From Granulosicoccus sp045106195 (lineage in GTDB: Bacteria; Pseudomonadota; Gammaproteobacteria; Granulosicoccales; Granulosicoccaceae): a stretch of 64,000 nt of DNA. The notes below the pieces were generated by a model, which saw nothing but the letters and a program-made list of their open reading frames with translations, made no database searches and was not told the DNA's origin. The stretch is taken from contig JBGCEH010000012.1 of assembly GCA_045106195.1 (NCBI GenBank), forward strand, positions 38,991 through 102,990, read 5' to 3'. The position numbers and the translations under genes are program-made. Shown one piece after another: positions 25,997-35,692 of this stretch (position 1 is its first letter; every line of letters starts with the position of its first letter).

Positions 25997-27268
25997 TCAG
26001 CGCGCTTGCTCGATACCTCGAAGGTACCGGTCATACATATCTTTGGGGCCCCAGCTTTCACCAAGTTCACTGAACAGCACAGCGGCCTCGTCCCACTGTC
26101 CTGCGACGCTTGCAGCCATCGCTCGCTCATGCATGTCGACCAACTCCAGCAGTGCATCGCTCGCATCGCTGACCGCACACAGGGGCTGGTACATAGTGAC
26201 CTTCTGCGTACGTCCCTTGACGGTCACCGTGTCTAGCTCACGAAACAACAAATCGGGTAAGTCTTCGATAGTCTTGTCGCCGACTATCACAGGAACCCGA
26301 TATTTTCGAGTCTGGCCCTCCAGTCGTTGTGCAACATTGACAGTGTCACCAATCACTGTGTAATCCATCCTGTATTCTGAGCCGAGAGGTCCCACCATTG
26401 CCGGCCCTGTACTGATGCCAATGCCCATGGAGATCTCCGGCAAACTCAGTCCGCGATATTTTTCGTTGAGCTCGTCAAGCTCCATTTGAATATCCAGTGC
26501 CGCACACAACGCGTCATAGGCGTGAGTGACACTACGAACCGGTGCACCCCACACAGCCATCACACTATCACCCATGTATTTATCGATACTTCCACGGTAG
26601 CGCACAACGATTTTGCTTACATGCGCAAAATACAAGTTCAACCACTGCGCCAGTTTCACTGTGTCGAGTGTTTGAGCGACTGCCGAAAAATCTCTTACAT
26701 CACAAAAGAGAACGCTGATGTCTCGCTCCTCGCCGGCGGTAGACAACACGTCAGGATCGCGCTGATACTGTCGGGATATTTCCTCCGGAACAAACTTCGA
26801 CAACAGTTTTGCAATTTTCTTTTGATCCCTTTGATCACCCATGTAACTTAACAACACGTAAACAACGGAGATTACGCCGATGATCAGCAATTCGAATTCG
26901 AGCGGTGTTCCGCTGCCTGAGTCTGCCTGCTGAGAGTGCAGCACGGTTATACCGATCGCCGCTGCGATGACTATCAGAAAGCCGCCTACAACCCGAAAAA
27001 GTGGTAGCAGAACGCATAATAGGCACAACACAAGCTGTGTTATCCAGAAAACACGACCAAATGGCGCAGCATGGAACACATTCAAGGCCTGTCCACCTCT
27101 GATTTTCAATGAAAACAGTTCACCGCTGTCGTCGCCACCTGTCCATTCAAATGAAAAATACAGGCGAAATACACCAAGGCCGGTGAGTAGCAACAACGTG
27201 AAAATCAATAGCAGCACCAACGAAAATGTCAGACTGCGATGATTAGGTCTGTAGAACGGAAGTTTCAA
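25997..27268 (-). CDS. Membrane class III adenylate cyclase
   Basis: The 423-residue protein has an N-terminal helix (about 14-34), a short periplasmic segment, then two to three further helices (about 77-150). A cytosolic class-III cyclase domain follows (about 180-365). The metal-binding aspartates are in VLFCDVRDFSAV and KYMGDSVMAVWG; the Lys in IDKYMGD and Asp in DYTVIGDTVNVAQRL are consistent with ATP specificity. A C-terminal helical tail of about 50 residues looks TPR-like. The product should be cAMP. The gene lies 73 bases after the hisN-like gene. The signal sensed by the membrane part is unknown. Confidence 0.87.
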   Translation of the reverse strand: MKLPFYRPNHRSLTFSLVLLLIFTLLLLTGLGVFRLYFSFEWTGGDDSGELFSLKIRGGQALNVFHAAPFGRVFWITQLVLCLLCVLLPLFRVVGGFLIVIAAAIGITVLHSQQADSGSGTPLEFELLIIGVISVVYVLLSYMGDQRDQKKIAKLLSKFVPEEISRQYQRDPDVLSTAGEERDISVLFCDVRDFSAVAQTLDTVKLAQWLNLYFAHVSKIVVRYRGSIDKYMGDSVMAVWGAPVRSVTHAYDALCAALDIQMELDELNEKYRGLSLPEISMGIGISTGPAMVGPLGSEYRMDYTVIGDTVNVAQRLEGQTRKYRVPVIVGDKTIEDLPDLLFRELDTVTVKGRTQKVTMYQPLCAVSDASDALLELVDMHERAMAASVAGQWDEAAVLFSELGESWGPKDMYDRYLRGIEQAR

Positions 27269-27341
27269 AACAGCTTGGCAGTTGAGGTGATTGGCGATAG
27301 TGATTCTAAATGGTGAATGAAAACAGTAGATTAAAACTCCA

Positions 27342-28163
27342 TCAAACGCTACTTAACACGCTCAATGCTTGCTCATGCAAGGGTTCACTTGCCGCAGCTA
27401 ACACCGATGTTGTGTCTTGTGCAATCGCCGCACCATGCATATCGGTGATGACACCACCCGCCGCCCTCACACAAACCGTCAGCGCCGCGATGTCCAGAAT
27501 ATTGACATCCGACTCTACGATCAGATCAGTCTGACCACAACACAATTGATGGTAATGGCAAAAGTCACCATACCCACGAACCCTTCGGGCATTGGCTACC
27601 AAGACGCCATACCGTTGCCAAGCAGCGGCGTCTGACGCCAGAGAAGTAAGGTTACCTGATGAAAGAAAAGCGTCTTCAATCCTTACAATGTCCCGCCTTG
27701 TTTTTACAGGTACATCGTTTAACCAGACACCTTCATCTGCGATTGCCACAAGACGTTCGCCATAGGCCGGAGCATTGGAGACGCCCAAACGGAGTTTCTG
27801 GTCGACCGCCAATGCGATCTGGGTTGAATAGAACGGCAAACCGCGAATAAAACTCTTTGTACCGTCTATCGGGTCAACCAACCATAGCAGCCTTGCCTGC
27901 TCGGTCACGGCGCTCTTGCCGGTCTCCTCGCCAAAAAATACAGCATCGGGAAGCGCAGTTCGAAGAATTTTGCTGATGGACTCCTCTGCCGCCACATCGA
28001 CCTCTGTAACCGGTGAGTCATCAGCCTTGAGCTTGACACTCCAGTCCCCGCTGCTCAGATACTGATCGATGACGTGTTCTGCCGCATCTGCGGCTGCTTT
28101 GGCTGCGGCAAGCGCCAACTGTAGATCCGGTTTCACGCGTTTTTTCGTTCCTGTGTTGCACAT
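27342..28163 (-). CDS. hisN: Inositol-monophosphatase family phosphatase, HisN-like
   Basis: The 273-residue Mg2+-dependent phosphatase has the family motifs GEETG, WLVDPIDGTKSFIRGLPFYST and, near the C terminus, NILDIAALTVCVRAAGG. The DPIDGTKSFIRG form with a long FYST extension is typical of HisN-type histidinol-phosphate phosphatases, though inositol-1-phosphatase or 3'-phosphoadenosine activities cannot be excluded. ATG 28163 is chosen over a GTG nine bases upstream. No histidine genes are nearby, so the symbol is tentative. Confidence 0.72.
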   Translation of the reverse strand: MCNTGTKKRVKPDLQLALAAAKAAADAAEHVIDQYLSSGDWSVKLKADDSPVTEVDVAAEESISKILRTALPDAVFFGEETGKSAVTEQARLLWLVDPIDGTKSFIRGLPFYSTQIALAVDQKLRLGVSNAPAYGERLVAIADEGVWLNDVPVKTRRDIVRIEDAFLSSGNLTSLASDAAAWQRYGVLVANARRVRGYGDFCHYHQLCCGQTDLIVESDVNILDIAALTVCVRAAGGVITDMHGAAIAQDTTSVLAAASEPLHEQALSVLSSV

Positions 28164-28259
28164 GAGTGGCACAGTATACGGGCGACGCTCCCTTCGTACG
28201 TTTAATCTCCATTGAGGGTAAACTTGGCGCCCTTTGATAACCGGATCTGCACCTCCCCC

Positions 28260-30266
28260 ATGGGGCTAAACCCACAACAACTGGCAGCAGTCACACATTT
28301 TGAAACTCCCTTGCTGGTACTGGCCGGCGCCGGGAGTGGCAAGACAGGTGTCATTACCCGCAAAATCGCGTGGCTGATTGAAAAACAGCAGTACGCACCG
28401 CAATCGATTATCGCGGTGACTTTCACGAACAAAGCCTCCAACGAGATGCGCGCACGGCTGAAAAAACAGCTGGAACCCAGACAGATGCGCGGCCTGACGA
28501 TCGCCACCTTTCACCGTCTTGGCATGGACATGCTGCACAAGGATGGTGCAGCAATCGGACTGCGCAAAGGCTTCACCATACTGGATCAGAGTGATTCTCT
28601 CAGCGCTCTACGAGAATTAATAGGCGAAGCCAACAGCGCTATCGAAGACCGCGAACTGCAAAACATGATTTCGCATTGGAAAAACGAGTTTGTCGACCCC
28701 GCCCTTGCGCTGGCCGACGCGGCGGACGAGCGCGATCGCATCGCTGCCATTCTGTACGCCAAATACAACGAGTTGCTGCGTGCCTGCAATTCGGTCGACT
28801 TTGATGATCTTATTGGCTTGCCCGTCACCCTGCTTCGCGATCATCAGGAAATTCGTGACAAATGGCGTGGGCGAGTTCGTCACCTTCTGGTTGATGAGTA
28901 TCAGGATACCAATGCCGCCCAGTATGAACTCGTCCGTTTGCTGGTAGACAAATTCGGAGCATTAACGGCTGTCGGCGACGACGATCAGTCAATCTACTCG
29001 TGGCGTGGTGCTCGTCCCGAAAATCTGATGGCCCTGAAGACCGACTATCCCAACCTTCGTGTCATCAAACTGGAGCAAAACTACCGATCAAGCCAGCGAA
29101 TCCTGCGCTGCGCCAATGCGGTAATCAGTCACAACCCACACGAGTTTGAAAAGCGGCTATGGAGTGATCTGGGGGTTGGTGACCCCTTGCGTATATCCGT
29201 CTGTAAACACACCCTGGATGAGGCCGAATGGGTCGCAGCGGAGATACTGACCCGCCATTATCAGAAAGACACGCGTTGGGGTGACTTTGCCATTCTGTAT
29301 CGCAGTAACTTTCAGTCTCGCCCATTCGAGCAAGCCCTACGCGAAAAGCAGATCCCCTACACCATCAGCGGTGGAAATTCGTTTTTCGACAAACCAGAGA
29401 TAAAGGACATGCTGGCTTACCTCAAGCTAATGGTTAATCCCGATGACGATACTGCATTCCTTCGCTGCATTAACACCCCAAGACGGGAGATCGGGCCGAC
29501 GACATTGGGCAAACTGGGGCAGCATGCACGAAATCGCGGCATCAGCCTTTTTGCAGCTGCTCATGATTTCGGTCTGGAAACCATGGTGTCCGGCAAAGCA
29601 CTGCATCGTCTACAACGCTTTGCCAACTGGCTGACCCTGACAGCCGACAATGCAGAACGCGGAGACACTCTAGCGGTGGTCAAGGGCGTATTTGACGATA
29701 TCGACTACAGCGACTGGATTGAAAAGCAGTTTGATTCACCACCCAAAGTGCAACGTGCACTCCAGAACGTAGAGGAGTTGTTCGCCTGGATAGAGCGACT
29801 ACTGACCGATGAGGATCAGAAAGAACAACCTTTGTCCGATGTTGTCAGATCGTTGTGCCTCCACGACATGCTGTCGCGACAAGATGATGATACTGACAAC
29901 AACCAGGTACAGATGATGACCCTGCATGCTGCCAAAGGACTTGAGTACCCGCACGTATTCATGGTAGGCATGGAAGAAGATCTCATCCCTCACCGTAACA
30001 GCGTCGAGGCAGACACTATCGAAGAAGAGAGACGGCTCGCCTATGTGGGCATGACCCGCGCCCAACATACATTGACCTTCACCCGTTCAAGAGCTCGCCA
30101 GCAGTTTGGTGAAACCAACGCCTGCGATGCCAGCCGGTTTCTAGCAGATCTGCCACACGAAGACGTCATCACGATGGGGGAGCTAGGCAAGGAAAATATC
30201 GAACAGGCCAGAGCCACCGGTAAAGACGCATTGCAGGGTTTGAGAAATCTATTATCCGGCGACTAA
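28260..30266 (+). CDS. rep: ATP-dependent DNA helicase Rep
   Basis: The 668-residue superfamily-1A helicase starts at ATG 28260 (MGLNPQQLAAV), matching the E. coli Rep start. Motif I is GAGSGKT, Ia is VTFTNKAS, II is LVDEYQDTN, III is GDDDQSIYSWRGA, IV is LEQNYRS, V is MTLHAAKGLEYPHVF and VI is YVGMTRAQ. Length is close to Rep (673) and lacks the extended C terminus of UvrD. It helps forks pass protein blocks, usually bound to DnaB. An upstream TTG adds 16 residues but is unlikely. Confidence 0.92.
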   Translation: MGLNPQQLAAVTHFETPLLVLAGAGSGKTGVITRKIAWLIEKQQYAPQSIIAVTFTNKASNEMRARLKKQLEPRQMRGLTIATFHRLGMDMLHKDGAAIGLRKGFTILDQSDSLSALRELIGEANSAIEDRELQNMISHWKNEFVDPALALADAADERDRIAAILYAKYNELLRACNSVDFDDLIGLPVTLLRDHQEIRDKWRGRVRHLLVDEYQDTNAAQYELVRLLVDKFGALTAVGDDDQSIYSWRGARPENLMALKTDYPNLRVIKLEQNYRSSQRILRCANAVISHNPHEFEKRLWSDLGVGDPLRISVCKHTLDEAEWVAAEILTRHYQKDTRWGDFAILYRSNFQSRPFEQALREKQIPYTISGGNSFFDKPEIKDMLAYLKLMVNPDDDTAFLRCINTPRREIGPTTLGKLGQHARNRGISLFAAAHDFGLETMVSGKALHRLQRFANWLTLTADNAERGDTLAVVKGVFDDIDYSDWIEKQFDSPPKVQRALQNVEELFAWIERLLTDEDQKEQPLSDVVRSLCLHDMLSRQDDDTDNNQVQMMTLHAAKGLEYPHVFMVGMEEDLIPHRNSVEADTIEEERRLAYVGMTRAQHTLTFTRSRARQQFGETNACDASRFLADLPHEDVITMGELGKENIEQARATGKDALQGLRNLLSGD

Positions 30267-30288
30267 CCCTTCGTATATCAACAGGCGT

Positions 30289-30338
30289 TGACCCATCATG
30301 AGCCCGGATAGGTAACCATATGGTTTCACGGTGGGTCA
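30289..30338. repeat. Nested inverted repeats between rep and lon
   Basis: TGACCCA (30289-30295) pairs perfectly with TGGGTCA (30332-30338). Between them sits a perfect 12-base palindrome AACCATATGGTT (30314-30325). There is no T-tract, so it is not a classical terminator. It may be a protein-binding site or an RNA processing structure at the end of the rep transcript. Confidence 0.4.
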
Positions 30339-30461
30339 TTGAAAACAGACAATCGTCGATACCCATGTATGCGAGTCTCTATCAGGGCAACTCATATTCG
30401 TTAATATAACCAAAGCTGACCCGTTATATCCAACCACACAACTCTAAATTGCCGGCAACGC

Positions 30462-30489
30462 TTGAAATACGTTGAAACCTGCATATTTT
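30462..30489 (+). promoter_or_regulatory. Candidate promoter for lon
   Basis: TTGAAA (30462-30467) and TATTTT (30484-30489) are spaced by 16 bases and would start transcription about 27 bases before the lon ATG. The same stretch, CTTGAAA followed by CCTGCATAT, also resembles a heat-shock sigma-32 promoter with a short spacer, which would suit a protease gene. Both readings are inference. Confidence 0.4.
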
Positions 30490-30522
30490 CGTACATTGAA
30501 ATAAAAAATCTGTCGGAACACT

Positions 30523-32946
30523 ATGGCCCGAAAAAAGCGCAATGAATCAGTCGTCGTTGAGCCTCCATCCGATGACGATGGAAGCACACGGGGGTCGGGT
30601 ACTGAATTGATTTTGCCTGATCAGAATCTGCCGGAAAAACTGTTGTTGTTGCCGATTTTCGAACGCCCTTTCTTTCCCGCACAAGTCCAGCCTCTGGTCA
30701 TCGACGAAGCTCCATGGGAAGAGACTTTCAGTCGCCTCAGTAAAATGGATCATCATCTTCTCGGGCTGTGTTACGCAGGCGATCAGGATGAGCAAGATAA
30801 AGCGTCCCCGGGTGATTTTGCCAAAACAGGCTGTGTTGTGCGATTACACAACGTGGTTCGTGGCAACGGCAAGATTCAATTCATCGCACAGGGGATGCAG
30901 CGCTTTAATATCGAACACTGGATCAGTCGTAAAGCACCCTTTGCGGCCCAGGTGTCCTATCCGGCAGACCGCACACGCAACACGCCGGAAATCAAAGCCT
31001 ATGCAATGGCACTGATTCAGTCCATTAAAGAGCTCATTCCGCTTAATCCCCTGTACAACGAAGAGCTCAAGAATTTTCTCAATCATTTCAATTTGAACGA
31101 TCCTTCACCACTGGCGGATTTTGCGGCTGCGATCACTACGGCACCAGGGCCGGACTTGCAAAGAATACTCGACACGATTGATCTGCAGAAGCGAATGGAG
31201 CGTGTCCTGATTCTGCTGCACAAGGAATTGGAGGTGGCTCGACTACAGGCCGAGATTCGTTCCGAAGTAGAACAGAAAATGTCCAAGCATCAACGCGAAT
31301 TTTTCCTGCGCGAGGAGCTGAAGATCATTCAGCGCGAGCTAGGCATTGCCAAGGACGATCGTACCGCCGATATCGATGAGTTCAAGCAACGTATGCAGAC
31401 ACGCAACCCTCCCGCGCATGTGCAAAAACGATTTGACGAAGAGTTGAACAAGATGTCCATTCTCGAAACCGGCTCACCAGAGTACGGTGTAACAAGAAAT
31501 TATGTTGACTGGGTCAGCGCCATGCCCTGGGGGGTATATAGCAAGGACAAGCTTTCTCTGCGATCTGCAAAAGCCGTTCTTGATCGTGATCACGCAGGTC
31601 TTGAGGACGTCAAGGAGCGCATCCTGGAATTCCTCGCCATGGGTTCATTTCGGGGCGAAATCAGCGGGTCCATCATGCTGCTGGTTGGACCACCGGGCGT
31701 TGGCAAAACGTCGATAGGCAAATCCATTGCCGAATGTCTGGGTCGAAAGTTCTACCGGTTTAGCCTTGGCGGTATGCGCGACGAAGCAGAAATCAAAGGC
31801 CATCGGCGAACCTACATCGGTGCCATGCCAGGCAAACTTGTACAGGCATTAAAGGACGTTGATGTATCCAATCCGGTCATAATGCTCGATGAAATCGACA
31901 AGATGGGCAGCTCCTACCAGGGCGATCCCGCCTCCGCGATGCTTGAAGTTCTGGACCCCGAGCAGAACGGCGAGTTTCTGGACCATTACCTCGATCTGCG
32001 CGTCGACCTGTCAAAAGTACTTTTTGTCTGTACGGCAAATCAGCTCGATACTATTCCACGTCCGTTGCTTGATCGAATGGATATCATTCGACTTGGCGGC
32101 TATATCGCCAGTGAGAAACTGGACATTGCGACTCACCACTTGTGGCCACGGCTGCTTGAACGTAATAACGTCAAGTCTTCACAAGTCAAGATTTCAGACT
32201 CTGCGATCAAGACCTTGATCGAAGGTTATGCGCGTGAAGCCGGTGTACGTGGTCTTGAAAAACTATTACATCGCGTGCTGCGAAAGTCGGTGTTAAAACT
32301 ACTTGGTAAAACCAGATCGGTGAGCATCAGCAACCGTAATCTGGTGGAATTCGTCGGCGAACCTCCGTTTCGTCTGGAAAAGCAGATTGGTGGCGTCGGC
32401 GTTATTACCGGTCTTGCCTGGACTGCCATGGGAGGGGCGACATTGCCAATTGAAGCTACCCGCGTACATTCCAAGGATCGCGGCCTGAAACTTACGGGAC
32501 AGCTCGGCAAGGTCATGAACGAGTCCGCACAGATTGCTCACAGCTATGTCACGACCAATGCTGAGCTATTCGGTATTGACAATGATTGGTTCATGCAAAA
32601 CGGCTTGCATGTGCATGTCCCTGAAGGTGCAACTCCCAAGGACGGGCCCAGCGCAGGTATCAGCATCACTAGCGCCTTGTTATCACTCGCATTGAACAAG
32701 AAAGTACGGAAATCGTTTGCAATGACCGGCGAAATCACACTCACCGGCGAAGTACTCCCGGTTGGCGGCATTCGCGAGAAACTGATCGCAGCGCGTCGAA
32801 TCGGTATCAAGGAAGTCATCCTGCCAGAGGGAAATCGCCGTGATGTCAGCGAATTACCCGACCACCTTGTGTCCGGTCTTACCATCCATCACGCGAGTCA
32901 GTACCCCGATGTCTTTGATGTGTTGTTTCACAGTAATAAAAAATAG
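30523..32946 (+). CDS. lon: Lon-type ATP-dependent protease (AsrA-like branch)
   Basis: The 807-residue protease has an N-terminal substrate domain, AAA+ ATPase with Walker A GPPGVGKT (389-396) and Walker B IMLDEIDKMG, and a C-terminal serine protease domain. The catalytic dyad is S710 (in DGPSAGIS) and K753 (in REKLIAARR), 43 residues apart as in E. coli Lon. The N terminus differs from classical Lon: a charged head of about 25 residues is followed by LLLLPIFERPFFPAQVQPL. That reminds me of the second Lon paralogue (AsrA) of Pseudomonas. It degrades damaged and regulatory proteins in the cytosol. Whether a classical lon exists elsewhere cannot be seen. Confidence 0.9.
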   Translation: MARKKRNESVVVEPPSDDDGSTRGSGTELILPDQNLPEKLLLLPIFERPFFPAQVQPLVIDEAPWEETFSRLSKMDHHLLGLCYAGDQDEQDKASPGDFAKTGCVVRLHNVVRGNGKIQFIAQGMQRFNIEHWISRKAPFAAQVSYPADRTRNTPEIKAYAMALIQSIKELIPLNPLYNEELKNFLNHFNLNDPSPLADFAAAITTAPGPDLQRILDTIDLQKRMERVLILLHKELEVARLQAEIRSEVEQKMSKHQREFFLREELKIIQRELGIAKDDRTADIDEFKQRMQTRNPPAHVQKRFDEELNKMSILETGSPEYGVTRNYVDWVSAMPWGVYSKDKLSLRSAKAVLDRDHAGLEDVKERILEFLAMGSFRGEISGSIMLLVGPPGVGKTSIGKSIAECLGRKFYRFSLGGMRDEAEIKGHRRTYIGAMPGKLVQALKDVDVSNPVIMLDEIDKMGSSYQGDPASAMLEVLDPEQNGEFLDHYLDLRVDLSKVLFVCTANQLDTIPRPLLDRMDIIRLGGYIASEKLDIATHHLWPRLLERNNVKSSQVKISDSAIKTLIEGYAREAGVRGLEKLLHRVLRKSVLKLLGKTRSVSISNRNLVEFVGEPPFRLEKQIGGVGVITGLAWTAMGGATLPIEATRVHSKDRGLKLTGQLGKVMNESAQIAHSYVTTNAELFGIDNDWFMQNGLHVHVPEGATPKDGPSAGISITSALLSLALNKKVRKSFAMTGEITLTGEVLPVGGIREKLIAARRIGIKEVILPEGNRRDVSELPDHLVSGLTIHHASQYPDVFDVLFHSNKK

Positions 32947-32968
32947 AACGCACTAGTCCGGCCGGCAG

Positions 32969-34030
32969 TCACCTTGTCTGATCCGGCCTGTATGTCATGG
33001 CCAATCGAGCAACAATATCGGGGGTTGTGTCAATGGCAACGTCTTCACTGATTGACAATTCGAAGGTATAGTCGCGGCCAACAAGGTAACGGGCGCCAAC
33101 GGCCAGATTAACTGCCGTGTCTCCCAACTCACGCAATCTGCTTTTGTAGAATGCACTGTGCCCATCGAGTTGAGCAATAAAACGTAACTGGTTAAAAACG
33201 ACATACTGTGCACCAACAGATGCATAGACAGCAACGCCCCGTTGTTCTGCAAAACGGTCTGTTGAACCGTTCACCAGCATGCCCAGAGAAAACGCGCTGT
33301 GCCAGCGTCCCTGGCTCCAGATCGGTGATTGCCAGTCGACAAAGAGGTCTGCTTCACCACTACCTCTGAGTTCGGATGGATCGCCAGTAGGAAGTTTAAT
33401 GCCCACGCGTAGCATGGGGTCAGCTTTTGATGAATCAGCTGTCGCGAAACAGCCCATAGCGTACTGGAGAGCGAGATGAATATCGCCTATGCCACTTTGT
33501 GGATCGTTTATAGCGTGTTTGACCCCGTCAGCATTGCTGAATTCATAAGTCAGGGAATCAAAGTCAGTACCGTCGCGGTTGGCATCGGGCAGGCCAAAGA
33601 ACTTGTGCCAGTCATCTATTGCTCTATCGAACGTACCTCCGGTGTGCGATATGAAGGGTACCGTAGCGGTAAACTGCCAACACGCAGCAAGTCGTTGACG
33701 ATGCCTGAGATCAAGACGGGTGGTTTCACCATCAATCCGCAAGCTCTCATCACCGACAAGTCCGCCAGCAAACTGATTGGAGTGTTCGATGCTCACTTGC
33801 CATTCGAGTGTCTGCACCAATCGTGGTGCTACAACCGGTAATCCAAACACCGCGTTGTAAACATGTTGAGAGCCTTGCTGGAAAAAGACTGAGTCGTCAC
33901 CCTGATCAGCTACTGAAAGGCTACTGAGAGCCAGGATAAAGGCCGCCGTAAATAAGTAGTTGAACGGCCTGTTGCCTGGCAGTGTAATGAGGCTTTCAGA
34001 TCCCTTACGCCCGACGTTGTCAGCTGACAA
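32969..34030 (-). CDS. DUF3187 outer-membrane protein
   Basis: The protein has beta-barrel-like alternating strands and family markers DGETTRLDLRHR, IDDWHKFFGLP and GVKLP-type GIKLPTGDPSELRGSG, and it ends in a strand-rich C terminus. A signal peptide is visible (YLFTAAFILALSSLSVADQ). The start is uncertain: TTG 34030 (353 residues) avoids overlap with the TPR gene, which ends at 34053. A longer frame to 34192 would place 50 arginine-rich residues before the signal peptide and is unlikely. The function of DUF3187 proteins is unknown. It probably follows the TPR gene in an operon. Confidence 0.75.
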   Translation of the reverse strand: MSADNVGRKGSESLITLPGNRPFNYLFTAAFILALSSLSVADQGDDSVFFQQGSQHVYNAVFGLPVVAPRLVQTLEWQVSIEHSNQFAGGLVGDESLRIDGETTRLDLRHRQRLAACWQFTATVPFISHTGGTFDRAIDDWHKFFGLPDANRDGTDFDSLTYEFSNADGVKHAINDPQSGIGDIHLALQYAMGCFATADSSKADPMLRVGIKLPTGDPSELRGSGEADLFVDWQSPIWSQGRWHSAFSLGMLVNGSTDRFAEQRGVAVYASVGAQYVVFNQLRFIAQLDGHSAFYKSRLRELGDTAVNLAVGARYLVGRDYTFELSISEDVAIDTTPDIVARLAMTYRPDQTR

Positions 34031-34052
34031 GAGGAAAGGACGGAGTAAATGC

Positions 34053-34619
34053 CTATATTTCCCGGCCCAGCTCCCGACGCACTCGCTCAACACTTCTCTG
34101 CGCATTGAGCGACGCCGGACTGATGGCAAGAACCTTTTCAAAGGCATCAAGAGCAGCTTCAAAGTTCTGATCACGAAGAAAGATGAGTCCAAGACCTGAA
34201 ATGGCCCCGAAATGACGAGGCTCCAGTGCTATCGTCTCACGTATGTCAGCAACAGATTCAGCATTGTTACCCAGCATGTAGTGCAGCGTAGCCCTTCTAT
34301 TCCACCCTTCAGCATATTCCGGGTGACTTTTAACCAATTGATCGTTGAAACGCAAGGCAACAGCAAGATCGGCAGCCTCCATCGCCTGAGAGATTTTTGC
34401 CATCAGTGCCGTAGACTCATCATCAGGCGCTACCATCCAGTGCTGCCAGATCTCGGCTTCGAGTCGGCTCGCGTCTGCGGGATCAGACGCATCCTTCAAC
34501 TCGGCAAAAAGCCCCGGCAATTCTGGCGCTGACTGGTCAGCACGAATGGTGGATACGGACCCCATTGCCGCCAGCAAAAAGAAACTACAGAAGACTGCCC
34601 TTACAGTAATGCTGCTCAT
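34053..34619 (-). CDS. Exported tetratricopeptide-repeat protein
   Basis: The 188-residue protein has a signal peptide (cleavage near TIRADQ). About three TPR units from residue 80 onward follow; the clearest are AEGWNRRATLHYMLGNNAES, then the units around ALEPRHFGAISGLG and ALDAFEKVLAISP. Such short periplasmic TPR proteins act as scaffolds. It starts at ATG with GGAG about 12 bases upstream. It lies between dsbC (90 bases upstream, same strand) and the DUF3187 gene and may be cotranscribed with both. Confidence 0.75.
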   Translation of the reverse strand: MSSITVRAVFCSFFLLAAMGSVSTIRADQSAPELPGLFAELKDASDPADASRLEAEIWQHWMVAPDDESTALMAKISQAMEAADLAVALRFNDQLVKSHPEYAEGWNRRATLHYMLGNNAESVADIRETIALEPRHFGAISGLGLIFLRDQNFEAALDAFEKVLAISPASLNAQRSVERVRRELGREI

Positions 34620-34710
34620 TGACCAAACTCCGGATTACCTTGAAGTAACCTTGTCTACGCTACACGTAAACATCCGGTTCGTGCACCCTGCTCCGAATCT
34701 ATAGCCCGCT

Positions 34711-35517
34711 TCAGTTGCGGGAAAGCGGTTCAGATTCGTTCACCATAGTCGCCAGAATGCTCGCTTCGCGATATCCGGGTACTTTCTCACCACTGTCAGT
34801 GTAGATAAGAGGTGTACCACGCAGGCCTACACTTTCAGCCAATGCAACATGTGCCTCGATCGGGTTATCGCATGTTTTGGGTTCGATCTGGCCGCCTGCC
34901 TTCGCGTTGTCCATGGCCGCTTGCGGATTATCCGCGCACCATACACTCTCGAGATCCTTGTGCCCTTGGGAACCCAGACCTGCACGCGGAAACAGCAGAT
35001 ACCGAACGCGCACACCTTCGTCCAGCAATGTGTCGAGCTCTGCGTGTAAACGCCGACAATACCCGCAGGAAATATCCGTAAACACGGTAATCGAACGATT
35101 CGACGGCGTCTCAGGCTCGTAAATCAGCATATCGGTTTCATCCATGTCCTCAATCAGCGTCATATGAATTCCGCCAAGACGTGCATCGGTAAGGTTGGCT
35201 CGATCACTAAGCCGAATAAGACTTCCATCGATCAAATATTCCGCCGATTCGTTCACATAATAAATCTGCCCATCAGTAATCACCTCGTAGAGGCCGGGGA
35301 TCACGCTTTCGCTGATATCGGTAAACGCGATACCTGGTAACTGCGTAGCAAGAGTCTCCATCACGCTATCGACGTTCACCGACGGTTGAGCGGACTCGCC
35401 TGTGTTCGCGGCCTCTTCGGAAGCCGTTTGGGCTGATGCCTGCTGGCTGACCAGAATACCGCTAGAAAAGATGCCAACTATGGCAAGCACAGGTACGAAT
35501 TTCTTATATATTGTCAT
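34711..35517 (-). CDS. dsbC: Periplasmic disulfide isomerase DsbC
   Basis: The 268-residue protein is exported (signal 1-29, cleavage after QQASA) and corrects wrong disulfides in the periplasm. The N-terminal dimerisation domain (about 45-110) includes IPGLYEVITDGQIYYV. The thioredoxin domain carries C151-G-Y-C154 in DISCGYCRRLH and the cis-proline loop RGTPLIYTD. A second cysteine pair (ESVWCADN and PKTCDNP) matches the structural disulfide of E. coli DsbC. An acidic linker near residues 30-45 is longer than usual. It follows xerD by 175 bases, the usual gammaproteobacterial order. Confidence 0.93.
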   Translation of the reverse strand: MTIYKKFVPVLAIVGIFSSGILVSQQASAQTASEEAANTGESAQPSVNVDSVMETLATQLPGIAFTDISESVIPGLYEVITDGQIYYVNESAEYLIDGSLIRLSDRANLTDARLGGIHMTLIEDMDETDMLIYEPETPSNRSITVFTDISCGYCRRLHAELDTLLDEGVRVRYLLFPRAGLGSQGHKDLESVWCADNPQAAMDNAKAGGQIEPKTCDNPIEAHVALAESVGLRGTPLIYTDSGEKVPGYREASILATMVNESEPLSRN

Positions 35518-35692
35518 GAATATTTTCCACGCGTTCGAACTGGGTTCGGCCCGAACAAGTCAATAAAGTTCCAATTTACCTTGATCCAGGCTTGGGAAGT
35601 CCAGGTTCATGTCGTTATTTTTCACGAATAGTAACACTGGACACAGATCACTTACGAATGCAAGCGTAATGCCTTGGCAGATCTGTTGCATT

